Assembly (NCBI RefSeq): GCF_036711975.1
Contig: NC_091971.1
Span: forward strand, 23,753,501-23,817,500
DNA from: Onthophagus taurus
Lineage: Eukaryota; Arthropoda; Insecta; Coleoptera; Scarabaeidae
DNA: 64,000 nt
Direction of reading: 5' to 3'
Part shown: positions 1 through 12,055 of the stretch, piece after piece
How positions within the stretch are numbered: the stretch's first letter is position 1
Layout of the letters: every line of letters begins with the position of its first letter
Notes under the pieces: generated by a model
What the model saw: the letters and a program-made list of their open reading frames with translations, nothing else
Database searches by the model: none
Told to the model about the DNA's origin: nothing
Made by a program: the position numbers and the translations under genes

Positions 1-1
1 C

Positions 2-943
2 GTAGAGGAAGACGTGGCCAGACACGTCCGGGATTGCTGGGCCTGCTCATCGCTCAAGCGGGGACCCCTACAGGAACGGGCTCCATTACGACCACGAGCG
101 CCCACACAACCATAGGAAGTTTTGGCAGTAGACCTCATGGGCCCATACGTGAAAACACGAGATAACAACAGGTTTGTGTTCGTTGTCACCGACCTGTTCA
201 GTCGATGGGTGGAGGCGTTTCCGGCCGCTACCAGCAGCGCTCCGAAAATCATAAATATCCTGGAGAGTGAGGTGTTTCCCCGGTATGGTTATCCAAGGGC
301 CATTTTATCCGACAACGGGCCTCAGTTTACCAGCGCCAACTGGGACTTCGCGCTGAGACGTTGGGGGTGCCACCACTGGACGACGCCGATATACCACCCT
401 CAGGCCAATCCTGCGGAGAGGAGGATTCAAGAAATAAAGAAATGCATACGGATCCAACTCCAGGGCATAAATCCAACGACCTGGGATCGACACATCAATC
501 GGGCTCTATTCAACGTTCGGTCACGGCGCAACGCGGCGACAAGAGAAACCCCCGCCGCCCTGCTGTTGGGATACGAGTTACCGCGACCTGGGGAATGGTT
601 TCTTGAGGGCCCCCAAGATGGTCAACAGCCAGCGGCAGGACGGGCCGAGAGAAGAAGACGAGCGCACAGGAACGAGCACCGATACCGCCAGCGATACGCT
701 GGGGCTGTACCACCACCCAGGCGGTTCCTGCCAAGGCAGCTCGTAATGGAGCGGGCTCATGTAGCGACGCCGTTTGGTCCTCGTTGGATAGGACCCCACA
801 TGGTTATAGAGGAGGCCGGACCTACAACGTACTGGATCCGCAGACACCAGACTGCAGAGCCCAGCAAAGTCCACATCAACGACCTACGTCTGGCTCCTCC
901 ACCACATCGACACCCACCTGCGCAGCCCGAACCAGCGCCTTGA
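2..943 (+). pseudogene. Ty3/gypsy Pol C-terminal part: zinc-finger tail and integrase core
   Basis: The reading frame from base 2 encodes the end of an HHCC integrase zinc finger (CWAC near base 47) and then a retroviral-type integrase core. Catalytic residues are visible: Asp in AVDLMGP, Asp in SDNGPQF, and Glu in NPAER, 34 residues after the second Asp, a spacing seen in some insect gypsy lineages. Integrase joins element cDNA to host DNA. An in-frame TAG at 113-115 splits the zinc finger from the core where this family usually has Trp, so the copy is probably dead. A basic C-terminal tail ends at 943 and a purine-rich stretch and LTR follow directly. The 5' part (gag, protease, RT, RNase H) lies outside the window. 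The lineage within Ty3/gypsy is not assigned. Confidence 0.9.
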
Positions 944-952
944 GGGAGGGGG

Positions 953-1301
953 TGTCACCAAGTACGAATTGAGCGCCGTTCGATCTGCTTGGCCATTGGT
1001 CGTCAACCCGACCTACGGATCGGACGGTCGCCAACCAACCACAACGCCCGGTTGATAGAGTTACCCAAGGGCGCCTATTTAAGGCGGCCGGGTTTCCATC
1101 AGCGGTCAATTCCAACCGAACTCCGAAGCGACAACGATAACAGCGACAACAAGCCAGCACTTCAACCGCCAATTCGAAGACGACCCCTTTCGTCTTAAAA
1201 AAACCTTTGAGGGTTTTTTTTTGTACATATTTTGTAAATAAATTATTCGTTTTATTCAACAACTGTTGTTTCTTCTTCGGCGCAATCCATCCCCCGTAAC
1301 A
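953..1301 (+). mobile_element. 3' LTR of the gypsy-like element
   Basis: The purine-rich run gagggaggggg ends at 952 and the LTR begins TGTCACC. It ends GTAACA at 1301, giving a TGTcAC/GTaACA terminal inverted repeat. A TATTTAAG TATA-like box lies near 1076 and an AATAAA signal at 1237-1242 follows a T-rich run, the order expected of U3-R-U5. Its position right after the integrase frame marks it as the downstream LTR. The partner LTR is not in the window, so age cannot be estimated. Confidence 0.8.
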
Positions 1302-1727
1302 CTAGCAGTGCCACATGTTTCTCTTTAACGGTACATAGTTTACACTTTTTATCGGTGGTACAAATTAGTACAAATTCAGCTCTTCTCAAATCCACCTTTG
1401 TTTTATTTTTTTACGTCTTTTTTTTGAAGTGGTCCTGCTAGCTTAATATTAAGCTAGCAGCGCCAGAGTTTCTCTTTAATGGCAAAAAGTACAAATTTTT
1501 TATTGGTGGTACAAATTAGTACAAAATAAGTACTAAATAATCCAATAGGTCTCAATCAGTTCTGCCATTATGGTCTTGCCAGCTTAAGAGACGTTTTTAT
1601 AAGTACTGTTTGGGTATTTATCCTTGGTCGGGGTAAATACCCATTTTATAAATACCTACCCACCGGATATTTGTCCATCACTGAACAGATATGACTACTT
1701 TAAGATAGATCAAAACTAATACCAAAA
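1302..1727. repeat. Imperfect direct repeat with a 26-bp palindrome; flank of the Tc1 insertion
   Basis: Bases 1302-1376 and 1457-1531 are imperfect copies of each other, both containing tggtacaaattagtacaaa. Between them, 1435-1460 is a perfect 26-bp palindrome centred on TTAATATTAA. From 1610 the text carries gtatttaccc-type words (for example gggtaaatacccattttat) that recur at 4468-4530, on the far side of the Tc1-like element and MITE. This suggests that 1610-1727 and 4371-4530 were once one repeat. No gene seen. Confidence 0.55.
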
Positions 1728-1969
1728 TACAGTGGGTCACTTAAGTATTTGTACACCTAATATTTTCAATAGAAATTGCAAAGGAGGTAAACAAAGTCAA
1801 ATTTTAAACTATATTTTATTTACACAAATGAAAACAATAACAGAACTCTTAATAACATTAAAAAAAAAATAAACAGTTTATGAATTTTTAAAGATAATGA
1901 AATTTTTGACATCACAAAAGTATTTGTACACATTACCAAATTAAATCAGATGCCTCTTAAATCAACTAT

Positions 1970-3418
1970 CTAATACTTGGTATGCATTCCGTTAGCATTT
2001 ATAACGGCTTGTAATCGTTTTGGCATGGACATGACCAATTTGGCTGTTATTTCTTGGGAAATTTTCTTCCATTCTGACTTCAGGTGTGTTTTTAAATCAT
2101 TTCGATTGTGTATTTGATGTTTTCTAATATTAATGTTTAAAATATGCCACAAATTTTCAATTGGGTTAAGGTCTGGACTTTGGGGTGGGTGTGGAAGCGT
2201 TTTAAGCCGTGTATATAAAAACCATTCCTTAAGGATCCTTGCTGTATGCTTAGGGTGGTTGTCTTGCTGGAACATAAAGCTGTCCTCTAGACCAATTTTA
2301 CGTGCACTACTCAATAAATTATCTTGCAAAATCTTAAGGTAGGTTTTAGCATCCATAATGTTATCAATAAAGTGTAAATTTCCCACTCCATTGTACGACA
2401 TGCAACCCCAAACGAGAATGTGCCCTCCCCCATGCTTTACCGTTGGAATTAAATTTTTCGTTTGAAGATCTGTGTTTGCTTTTCGCCAAATCATTTGTCG
2501 GCCGTCAGATGAAAATAAGTTATATTTTGACTCGTCGCTAAAAATAATATTCTTCCAAAACTCTAGAGGTTTATTCACATATTCATTTGCAAACTGTAGT
2601 CGCTTAAGTCGATTTCGCTCACTTATGAACGGCTTTTTACGTGCTACTCTTCCATGGTAGCCGGCTTTACGGAGAACTCTTCTTACGGTTTCAGGATGAA
2701 CAGTTGTTCCTTTCCTCTCTGCGATATGTACAGCCAAATTTTGAGCGCTAGTTTTGGGATTATCTTGGACTTCTTTCAGAATAGCCCGTTGTTCACGATC
2801 GCTTAGTATTCTCGGTCGTCCAGAGCGATGCATGTTTTCTATACTTTTGCTGGTGTTAAACTTGGTAATTATACAGCGTGTCCCGTATCTTCCGCATCAG
2901 AGCATTATACGGTTGTAGGATACATTATTCTGAAGCGATCTTTTTAATAAAATTTTTTCGAAATGTTTATAATAACCGCACGGGAACTGTTTAAAGGAAC
3001 TGTTTTTCGTCCAATCAGCAGATCGCAAATCAGACTCAGGTAATCGGTGCCACCCTCGGCCGGTCCGCTACGCCGATGATAACTCGTTTCCCACGTGTAC
3101 TCACCAATAAATTCGTCATGGAAAGAGAAATAAACTTTTTCGATGAATCAAAGTTGTCCGTTATTGGTCGTCGTTAAACAGTTCCCGTGCGGTTATTATA
3201 AACATTTCGAAAAAATTTTATTAGAAAGATCGCTTCAGAATAATGTATTCTACAACCGTATAATGCTCTGATACGGAAGATACGGGACACGCTGTATAGC
3301 GAACAGTAGAGTGTGGCCGTTTAATAATTTTAGCAATTTCTCGCAAACTTTTCTTCTCTTTAAACAAGCCTATAATTTGTACTTTCTCCGAAATAGACAA
3401 TTCTTTAGTTTTCGGCAT
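1970..3418 (-). pseudogene. Tc1-like DD34E transposase split by a MITE
   Basis: The N-terminal helix-turn-helix (HTH; start codon at 3418, SISEKVQIIGLFKEKKSLRE) is read down to 3295. The MITE and a TA duplication follow, and the frame resumes at 2871 and runs to the stop at 1970. The two pieces total 124 + 902 = 1026 nt, so removing the MITE and one TA gives an uninterrupted 341-codon frame, the usual size of a Tc1 transposase. Catalytic motifs: Asp in IFSDESKYN, Asp in FQQDNHPKH, and Glu in DLNPIENLW with 34 residues between the last two (DD34E). A GRPR motif lies between the HTH domains. Apart from the MITE I see no stop or frameshift, so this copy was probably intact when hit. Confidence 0.92.
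2874..3294. mobile_element. MITE family A, copy 1 (421 bp), inside Tc1 transposase
   Basis: Long terminal inverted repeats start CAGCGTGTCCCGTATCTTCC and end with the near-perfect complement. It is flanked by TA at 2872-2873 and 3295-3296. The arms are over 100 bp (cagttcccgtgcggttatta is shared) and the middle is non-coding. The TA target suggests mobilisation by a Tc1/mariner-type transposase. A second copy is at 42378-42729. Confidence 0.92.
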
Positions 3419-3759
3419 TTTGACTCAAACACTGATACGATACGATAGGTTATTTATTAGCACGCGTCTGTAGGGATGTTATCTTAACAACAACTGATGT
3501 ACAACTAACGCTTCGGTCTCTGTGCGTGTCTAGACTTGTCCGAAATACTAGTGTACAAATACTTTTGTGACATCGTATTTCAGATTTTACTCAATATTCC
3601 ATTCGGAAAATACTTATTAATTATTTCAAATGTATACTATTTCTCAGAACATGTATCCGATTAGAGAAAATGTAAAAAAAATAATGCTTCATATGCTGTT
3701 TAGTTTTTTTTTTAGTAAATTGGTCCTGTGCAAATACTTAAGTGACCCACTATTATTAT

Positions 3760-4370
3760 ACCGGGTATCCCTCAAAAGTGGTTCACCCCCATATTTTTCT
3801 TTATTATTGGTGATATAAGAAAACCATTTGGAATGCATAGTTCGCTAAAACGGATTATTACGACATGAAATCATTCTTTTTGTACTTCCGGTTATACCGG
3901 ATGTGAGTACTAATTTCGCTATTTTTTTAAATCTATAATTTTTTTTCTTCAGTTGGGTTGATAGTATAATTACACATAACTTTTACTTGAAAAAATTTTC
4001 ACGATCGCTTATAATTTTTGAAAAAAAAATTATTTTCGTTATTTTATAACGTTTTAGTACCTTCGGAAAATGTATTACAACTTTTGACGCATAGTAGCTA
4101 GGTTAATAGTATAAACTACGTTATGTCCCTCTTGATTTGCTATTTCTTGAGCAGTGATCACTGCTATGCTTTAGTCAGTGGTTCTTTTTTAATAATGGTG
4201 TAAATTAACAGTTGTATTAAATTAGTTTTAAAAGAAAAACCCGATCAAACAATTAAGTTCATGTCGTAGTAATCCGTTTTAGCGACCTAACTATGCGCTC
4301 CAAATGGTTTTCTTATATCGCTAATAATAAAAAGAAATATGGGGTGAGCCACTTTTGAGGGACACCCGGT
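3760..4370. mobile_element. MITE family B, copy 1 (short, non-coding)
   Basis: Ends are ACCGGGTATCCCTCAAAAGT at 3760 and the complement ending GACACCCGGT at 4370. Both arms contain the word tacttccggttataccgg or relatives. It contains no coding sequence. Longer relatives at 19091-20116 and 47366-48750 keep a transposase C-terminus, so this copy is an internally deleted derivative. It abuts the right end of the Tc1-like element. Confidence 0.85.
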
Positions 4371-5160
4371 ATAGTATTTATTTATTTATCGTCTCAAAAA
4401 ATGATAATGTACCAATTTTCATGTTCATATTTAAGCAAAAGCCAAATTATTAAAGAAAAACGAAGAGGTAAGTACCCGGATAAATACCCATTCTATAAAT
4501 ACCTACGCCGGGTATTTACCCAGCGCCCATCTAAAAAAATAAATATCGGTTCTTATGCGAATCACGGAATCATTCTGTATACTATAAAAACAATTTTGTA
4601 GATAATATAGGAAAATTGTATCCAGCCTAAACCAGCTATACTGAATAAAAGATGACGCTTTATTTCACATAGGAATTTTATAATTTATATGGTATTTAAA
4701 TCACACCATCTATTTTAAAATAGCATCATCACTAAGTATTTCATCATTATTTGTTAAAGAAAATCTTACATAACAATTTAATTTTAAAGTTATTTCAAAA
4801 AATACATAAGTACATCAATAAATATTGATTTTTTAATTAAATTAAGATTTAATAATTTAAGGTTAAAATAGACATTTTAACCTTGACACTTCGATGACAA
4901 TTAAATGACAACCTAAATATATAATCTTCAATTGCGCATTTTTATGTGCGATGTACAATAACAAGTTTAATTTAAACATAAAAACACCGGTAAAGTTCTT
5001 ATTAAATTCAAAATTATTACATTAATACAATACTAATTTCAATTTTTATGTTTCAGGAAAACCTATTTTATAATAGCTACTTTATTTAGAGGTTATGTAT
5101 AAACCTGATACCTTTTAATTCATCGCTTTTTAAACCACATTTTGTCTTAAAAATCAAATT
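4371..5160. other. AT-rich interval upstream of FAM210
   Basis: Bases 4468-4530 repeat the gtatttaccc words of 1610-1690 and look like the other half of the repeat split by the insertions. The rest is AT-rich with no coding signal and should include the FAM210 promoter and 5' UTR. The tract tttcag near 5056 could be a splice acceptor of a 5' UTR intron, but I cannot support that further. Confidence 0.4.
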
Positions 5161-5976
5161 ATGGCAACTATTGTTGTAAGAAGATTATGTAAAAATTCTG
5201 TGGGATCCTACGCGCGCAGTTTTAGCATTTTGAGAACAAAATCTGATACAATCGGACCCAGTTTGGTTTTTAACGTTATCCGTTTTAACCATAATCGAGT
5301 ATTGGTAAAACGTTTTACGCCTAGTTTGCATAATTTATGCGCGTATTCGAATGAGAAGAAAAATGATAAAGAAGTTTTGAATCAGAAAAAACTTGGTTTA
5401 TTTCAAAAGTTTAAGCAAATGTATCGAGATTATTGGTATGTTTTGGTCCCAGTTCATATTGTTACATCAATTGGATGGTTTGGAAGTTTTTATTACATGG
5501 CTAAAAGGTAATTATTTAAATCAAAATTATTTGATTACTTAGAATGTTTTTTTTATAGTGGCATTGATATAGTAGCAATAATGGAAAATTGGCATATAAG
5601 TGAAACATTAATATCACCTTTAAGGGATTCATCCATGGGGTATATAGCGGTTTCTTACGCTTTATATAAATTGGCGACGCCATTTCGTTATATGGTGACA
5701 TTAGGGGGTACTACATTTTCAATAAATTATTTGAAAAATTTGGGTTATATCAAACCAGTGCCAAGCGCCCAAGAATTAAAGGTAATGTATAAAAGGAGAA
5801 TGGGAAAGAAAAAGCATGTTAAGAATGGGGGCAGTGGTATTAAAATGAAATGTGAGGAATTAACACATTTGCATCAAAAAGAAACAATGGTCGCCGGATT
5901 AGATAAAAAAGTTAAAATGGAATGTGGTGGGAGAACTGGAAAAGTGAAAAGTATTAAAAAAACAGAAAAAAAATAA
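5161..5976 (+). CDS. FAM210A: FAM210-family mitochondrial protein (DUF1279)
   Basis: Two exons, 5161-5507 and 5559-5976, are joined across a 51-bp GT/AG intron. The split Ser codon AG|T restores the family motif at MAKSGIDIV. The product is 254 residues. The N-terminus is rich in Arg and Ser with few acidic residues, as expected of a mitochondrial presequence. From about residue 83 the DUF1279 domain begins (FQKFKQMYRDYWYVLVPVHI), with a membrane-like segment (VTSIGWFGSFYYMA) and a second hydrophobic stretch after ATPFRYMVTLGG; it ends near YLKNLGYIKP. The tail is Lys-rich and predicted disordered. FAM210A/B proteins are known mitochondrial inner-membrane proteins linked to mitochondrial translation and metabolism; no enzymatic activity is established. 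The choice of A over B rests on overall resemblance. The first ATG of the open frame is used, with an AT-rich leader. Confidence 0.9.
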
Positions 5977-6880
5977 ATTCTATAATAAGGAGTAAATAAG
6001 ATTTATTCTATTTTGTATTTTGAAACTTATTTAATAATAATTTTGTTTATGTCTTTGTTTGTAGTTAATTTTTTTAGCAGAAAATTGAAAAAAAAATGCT
6101 TTAAGGCGTACATTATATTTCATTATTTAATACATTAACATATTTATAAAAATCATACATTTTTATTCATTAATTTTCATTGAATTTTTCTAAAAATGGA
6201 ATGATTCTTTTCCAATTAGAAAAGTTTGGATTACTTTTAATGCACAAAACTAGTTATTGTTCACATTTATTACTGGATATCACAGAAAATAATTACCATA
6301 AATCATAACAAAAATTTTTTTATTCATAACCTCATACATAACCTTTTCTCATTTTCATCTTATCATTTCAAATATTTTAAAAGATAGATGAAAATTAATA
6401 GAAAATTTCTTTCTGGTTATACTTGCAGGTTCCCAATTTACAAAACGTTGCCGTTCAGAAGATTTTAGTCAAAGGAAAAAGTACTTAACCTCCAAAAACT
6501 TAAAATTTATCTATGATATTAACGATATTAAACCATGTATTATATCACAAAAAAGCCATAGTTTGTGTAAAAGCTGAAAGCTTATTTCTTGTTATCTGTT
6601 TAAAGATTAATTAATAACACATTAATAAGGAACTTGCAAGTATTTAATTTTTTGGAAATACTCCCCAATTTACAAATATAAAAAACTGTGATGTCTATAA
6701 AAAATTAGTAAAATAATCTTAATCTAAAATCTATAATTAATCTTTATTTAAAACAGAAAATAAATCTAAAAATATATAATTTGTAAGTTATGTTAAAAAA
6801 TTTTAAAAAGTAATAATCAAAACATAACTTCAAAATATTGCTTAATACAAGGGCGGAAGAATCTAAAAGAACTGTTCAAT
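5977..6880. other. AT-rich intergenic DNA after FAM210
   Basis: The stop codon at 5974-5976 is itself within an AATAAA-like word (aaaaaataaattc), and other A-rich signals follow within 60 bp. The remainder is very AT-rich and non-coding. I see no gene or recognisable element. Confidence 0.5.
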
Positions 6881-7159
6881 CAGCTGTTGTTGGGCCCTAC
6901 TGCTAGTATTAGCTCTAGTTTTAGTTATTATTTAGCGCTAGGTTCTCAACACACTCTCAAGACGGCTAAACAGAATGTTTCTAGTTTTAATCTTACAAGG
7001 GAAGTGTCACGACTGTGTCTCACCGATTTCGATGAAATTTGGTACATTCAGAGAATGGGCCAAAATAAGGTTCGCACATTTTTTTATACGTGCGTTAAAA
7101 CCCGTGGGGCGAGTAATGTGGGGTTGAAAGTTTGGAGAAAAAGTACGTTTTCACTTATA

Positions 7160-8970
7160 CAGGGGGTGTCTCACATAACTGGTTCGTTAGAACTTTTTTA
7201 GGTTCCATTATTCGTACAGTTTTGAAATTTTGGTAAAATAGATTGTTCAGTCGGAACTTTCGATCTAAAATATTTTCAAGATGGCTGCCACTTCCGGTCT
7301 ACCGGAAGTAAACCATAACTTCGTTATAACCTTTTAATTGTACGTAAAAAAATATGTTGACTTTCATAAAAGTTATTGGTACCTAGCGTTTTTCGTTTTC
7401 GAGTTATTTTGGTTTTAAGATTTTTTTGGCAAATTTCACCATGCTCTTTAAAACCCTATATTTCAGCAAACGTTCATTCAAAAAAGCTCTAAATTGGCAC
7501 GATTACTCTTCAGATGCTGTCAAATAGATTGTCATATATTGTATCAGAGTATCTTATACAGGTAGTCAAAAATTGAATTACCGTTTCTCCATTCAATGGG
7601 GAGAAAGTCGAAAATTTTAAATGGAACGCCCCATTTTTTATTAGCCTACACGAAAGGGAATATAATTCTCTACAATTTATCTATAAACATTCCTATACCT
7701 ATTTATTGTAGTTTCTCTCATATTCGTAAATTTATCAAAACATGCAGGAAACCGTTTGTATTTTTATTAGAAGGCCATGACATTTTGACAGTTTTTTGTT
7801 TAATTTATTTCTATTATTATTTGTACTATTAACTACGATTGATAATCTTTTAGTTTACTAGCTTTTACTTACCAAAAATAACAAACAAGATCAAATAAAT
7901 GAAACTATTAAAACAAAAAGTTAATGATAAAAATTAGATTACAATAAAAATATAAATTTATAATATAAATTTGTTATAAAATTGAATTTGGAAATGCAAT
8001 AAAGCACGATAAAATATTTATTTCGTTGTCTTCATCACTGGTGACCGGAAATATGCGATTTCTTTTGGTCTCGATATATCCAGATCTAAGAAATTCTTTA
8101 TCAATTTTTTGAAATTTTTCCTTGTGATGGGCGTTAGGTTTGTTAGGCATCTCTCATTAAGTGTTCGACACGTCCTGTCGAAAAGTTTATTACATTCGCC
8201 ATCAATACAAAATAAATTTCAAATATCGGCGTTGGAATAATTTTCCATGATATTCAATGACTTACACCCGTCGTCAAATGTAACTAATGGCAACAATAAT
8301 ACAAACATGGACCAAAAACTGTCAACATTCCATAGCTTTCTAATAAAAAAACCTGGATTTCGTGCATGTTTTAATAAATTTCGCAATATGAGGCAAACTA
8401 CAGTAAATAGGTATGGGAATGTTTATAGATAATTTGTAGAGAATTAAATTCTCTTCCTAATAGGCTAAAAAAATATGGGGCGTTCCATTTAAAATTTTCG
8501 ACTTTCTCGCCATTGAATATGGAGAAACAGTAATTCAATTTTTGACCAGCCTGTATAAGATATTCCGATACAACAAATGACAATCTATTTGACAGCATCT
8601 AAAGAGTAGTTGTGCTTTTTAGAGTAATTTAGAGCTTTTTTGAATGAACGTTGGCTGAGATATGAAGCTTTAAAGAGCATGTTGAAATTTACTAAAAAAA
8701 GCTTAAAACCAAAATAACTCGAAAACGAAAAACGCTAGGTACCAATAACTATTTTTTTTACGTACAATTAAACGGTGTAATAAAAACTATAGCATTCCAT
8801 TTAAAATAGCGAAGTTATGGTCTACTTCCGGTAGACCGAAAGTGGCGGCCATCTTGAAAATATTTTAGATCGAAAGTTCCGAATGAACAGCCCATGCTAC
8901 CAAAATTTGAAATCTCTACGAATAGTGGAACCTGAAAAAGTTCTAACGAACCAGTTACGTGAGACACCTG
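7160..8970. mobile_element. 1.8-kb foldback element inserted in the larger foldback's left arm
   Basis: Ends are TACAGGGGGTGTCTCACATA at 7158 and gagacacctgta at 8972, flanked by TA. The arms run about 480-530 bp (7160-7640 and 8450-8970) and share stretches such as caatctatttgacagcat. The central part (7700-8400) has short partial frames of similar sequence on both strands (IYCSxxHIxKFIKTC), an inverted duplication of an unidentified coding remnant. No intact gene. Confidence 0.8.
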
Positions 8971-9215
8971 TATTTTGAAAACGAAAAGTGCTATCAAAAT
9001 TAAAAGAGCTTTAATAATAAATTTAAAAGAGCTTTCTTTTGGTGTATCACATATATACCAGAGGATTAAAAAGGGCGAACTAAAAATTTATAATTAAATA
9101 TTAGTTAAATATACTTGTAGTAAATTCAAAAATATTAGTTAAGTGTTTTTTCTCATTCATCGTAGATCAATCCTAGCGATGTTACGAAGGTTAACATGTA
9201 ACTATTTTTCATAAG

Positions 9216-9699
9216 AATGATGTGATAAAACTATCAATATTATGAAAATACTTTTTTCGCCTCCCATACCTGAAAGTAAATCATAGCAGCCCTAAAAAAA
9301 TAACTGAAAGCTAGATTTTCGGCCCTTGGGATTCTAAACTCTGAACGTCCTTACTTTATAGTTTTTGATCACAATCTAGTTAGTCTTCATTGACATTTGC
9401 GGACATTTTTGACGTTTCTTATAATTTTTCATTAAACGTCAGTTGAAATCAAAACTGCTTAATTCATTTATAAAATTAGTTTTATTTTATATTTTTGCAA
9501 TTTTGTTTGGTTTAATGGGAGGCGAAAAACAGTTGTGTGTCACACGTGCAGAAATGCATTAGCAGCCCTTATTTATTAGCTGTCCTCGCTTCGCTACGTT
9601 CGCTCTTGCATCTACATAACAGCCTCGGACTGCTAATGCTTATTTTCTGCCCTTGAGACACAATATACTATAAACAAAACCGTAAATTAGTCTCACAAT
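9216..9699. repeat. Non-coding repeat segment with short inverted words
   Basis: cgcctcccata near 9258 and tgggaggcga near 9514 form a short inverted pair. The following gctgtcctcgcttcgctacg tract is GC-richer than its surroundings and looks like a separate small insertion. The right arm of the big foldback lacks a counterpart here. No gene seen. Confidence 0.4.
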
Positions 9700-10086
9700 A
9701 AAATGTGTAGTGTAAAATAAGGCATAATACACCATTTAGGGGTGCTTGGGGTTAACCAAACAGAAGCAATTAATTCTATCCTGGCCGTTACTTGTCGATT
9801 ACGGCAAAATTTGGCACTGTGTTTGTTTTATATTTGAAGTAAAAATTTTTGAAAACAATTATAAAGGTTACAAATTAGAGGTAGTTTTTTGTTTATATCT
9901 TATATCCGAAAATTGAAAACTGCCATCGTAATTTGTTAAATGAGTATTGTTTTTTTTTTTAAATCTGTCTACATCGATGTTTCACGAAGTGAACTACCCT
10001 CATTTTCTTTAAATAATAAATATAAAACTACTAGATAAATAAGATATTTTATTTATTTATGAGTTAAAAAGCAACTGACAAAAGAA

Positions 10087-10777
10087 ATGGTTGATTATAC
10101 CAAAGAAGTTTATGTTAAGAAGTTACTAATTGACGTTTTTTCAATTCAACCCGTAATATCTGCTGATGGGAAACTTCTTTCTCCACTTTTTATTGTTTTA
10201 AAAGAAACCTCTGGTAGTTTTGGACCGAGGGTAGCAATTACAATGTTTAAGGCAGACAATATATACGTTTTGGCATCAAAATCTGGAAAGTTAACTTCAG
10301 AACACATGAAAAATTGGCTACAAAATTTTCCAAATACTGGTTCTAAATCATTATTATTATTAGATTCTTGGAGTGGCCATTGTCCTGAAATGATTAGTGA
10401 AATAACTCCATCAGATACTAATTTTCAGGGATAACAGGTCAAATATAGCCCCTAGATGTATTTCGTCAGAATATGGAAGAATTTTATTAGAAGATTCTCT
10501 GATCAGATTATTCTTTACCAGTATGATGTCAATTTACATCAGAGGGATATATATATTAAAATTGCAATCCCTAACGCATAACCAGTTGTCTTCCCCTTGG
10601 TTTATAAATGTTTTTAAATACGCATGGTTTGCAAGTGGCTACATAGATGAAAGACCAGACCATTTTGAAAATCCCGTGGAAGTTTGCTTTTCGAGTGAGA
10701 AGCCATGGTGTAAAAAATCTTTATGTTTAAAACATTTTTTCCACGACTTTCATTTTTGCCAACACTATGTAGAATAA
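10087..10777 (+). pseudogene. Pogo-type DDE transposase C-terminal fragment
   Basis: An open frame from 10087 to 10434 (VISADGKLLSPLFIVLKE, then KADNIYVLASKSGKLTSEHM, then LLLDSWSGHCPEMI) matches the DDE_1 catalytic region of pogo/jerky-like transposases; the Asp in LLLDSWSGH is the second catalytic acidic residue. The frame continues, broken by frameshifts, to 10777 with KLQSLTHNQLSSPWFINVFK and a Cys/His-rich end (WCKKSLCLKHFFHDFHFC). The N-terminal DNA-binding domains are missing. It sits in the centre of the 9700-11390 inverted repeat, so it is probably the relic of that element's own transposase. Family assignment is from motif recall only. Confidence 0.75.
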
Positions 10778-11124
10778 AAATAAATTTAACATTGAACATA
10801 AAAAACTTCAATTAGTAATATAAAATAATAATAATATAATCGTAATATAATCAACCATTTTTTTTGTCAATTGCTCTTTAACTCATAAATAAATAAGATA
10901 TCTTATTTATCTAGTAGTTTTATATTTATTGTTTAAAGAAAATGAGGGTAGTTCACCTGGTGGAATATCGATATACATAGATTTAAAAATAAAACAATAC
11001 TCATTTAATAAATTACGATGGCAGTTTTCATTTTCGAGATATAAACAAAAAACTACCCCTAATTTGTAACCTTTATAACCATTTTCAAAAATTTTTACTT
11101 CAAATATAAAATAAACACGTTAAG

Positions 11125-11265
11125 GCACACTCTTACCACCTCTTGATAAATTTATCCGATAGGTAAATTGACGCTTTAGCCAATGAGAGCGCTTAAAACC
11201 GCTGTAACCATGGTAATTATCCCTTAGATAGTTTATCAAGAAGATGGTAAAAGTGGACCTAATAG
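11125..11265. mobile_element. Small MITE-like inverted repeat in the foldback right arm
   Basis: ttaccacctcttgataaatt at about 11137 is complementary to tttatcaagaagatggtaa near 11233. The left foldback arm has no equivalent at the matching point, so this is a separate small insertion of roughly 140 bp with a non-coding middle. Confidence 0.5.
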
Positions 11266-11825
11266 ATAGAATTGATAGAATTAATTTTTAAGGGGGTGGT
11301 TAACTTCAACCACCCCTAAATGATGTATTATGCCTTATTTTACATTAAACATTTTATTGTGCGACTAATTTACGGTTTTGTTTAAAGTATTTTCAAAATA
11401 CCTGATACGTTACCAAGCTATTTTTAAATTTAGCATGAGTAACAAATCTTCGGGAAAGAAGCCTGTTCATTCGTGATGTTTACGTTAGAGCTCAGTCTAC
11501 ACATAATCGTGTGCGCACGGCGTTTTCTGAGATCTCGTTTAACTCCAAAGCATCTCAGAACTTTAATATTTTTGAAATTTAATGCATATTTGGAATAAAA
11601 ATTTATAGTGTTTCATTTTGAAAATCTATTCTCTTTTGTTAAAGATATTTAATATATTTAAAACGTAATTTAATTTGTTTTTATTTCATCTTTTGTTTTT
11701 GTTTACACCCTTAATATGACTACATATTTAGACGTCATATTATACTAATTTGTACGTATATATAGTCTTTATTAAATTATTTTGAAAGAATTGATTCCCA
11801 AGAAAAAAACAAGTACCTATGATGC

Positions 11826-12055
11826 AAGTAATCCGTAACTGCAGTGACTAAGTAACGAATGAATTCGAGAAAGAATTGGGAACTGTATCTATTTATTGAA
11901 AAGTACTATTAGAACTACAGTTACTAAGAAATAACGAATGAGTATGTGACCAGTAATCGGTAATTGCAGTTACTAAAAAGAATCGAATGAGTACGCGGTC
12001 GGTAATCGGTAACTGTGATTACTCACAAGTAACGAATGAGTAGATTTCTTACATC
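11826..12055. repeat. Minisatellite-like repeat, unit about 50 bp
   Basis: Degenerate tandem units contain gtaatcggtaactgcagtta followed by aagtaacgaatgagta. Clear units start near 11826, 11950 and 12001, with a partial near 11920. The units are diverged and non-coding. The array is present only in the right arm of the large foldback. Confidence 0.6.

Larger units (their letters stand above)
1730..3752 (-). mobile_element. Tc1-like DNA transposon
   Basis: Inverted ends begin CAGTGGGTCACTTAAGTATT at 1730 and, reversed, AGTGGGTCACTTAAGTATT at 3752. A TA dinucleotide precedes the left end; the right boundary base differs (CACTA). The element carries a minus-strand Tc1 transposase interrupted by a 421-bp MITE. 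Without the MITE and one TA copy it would be about 1.6 kb, a normal size for Tc1. Confidence 0.9.
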
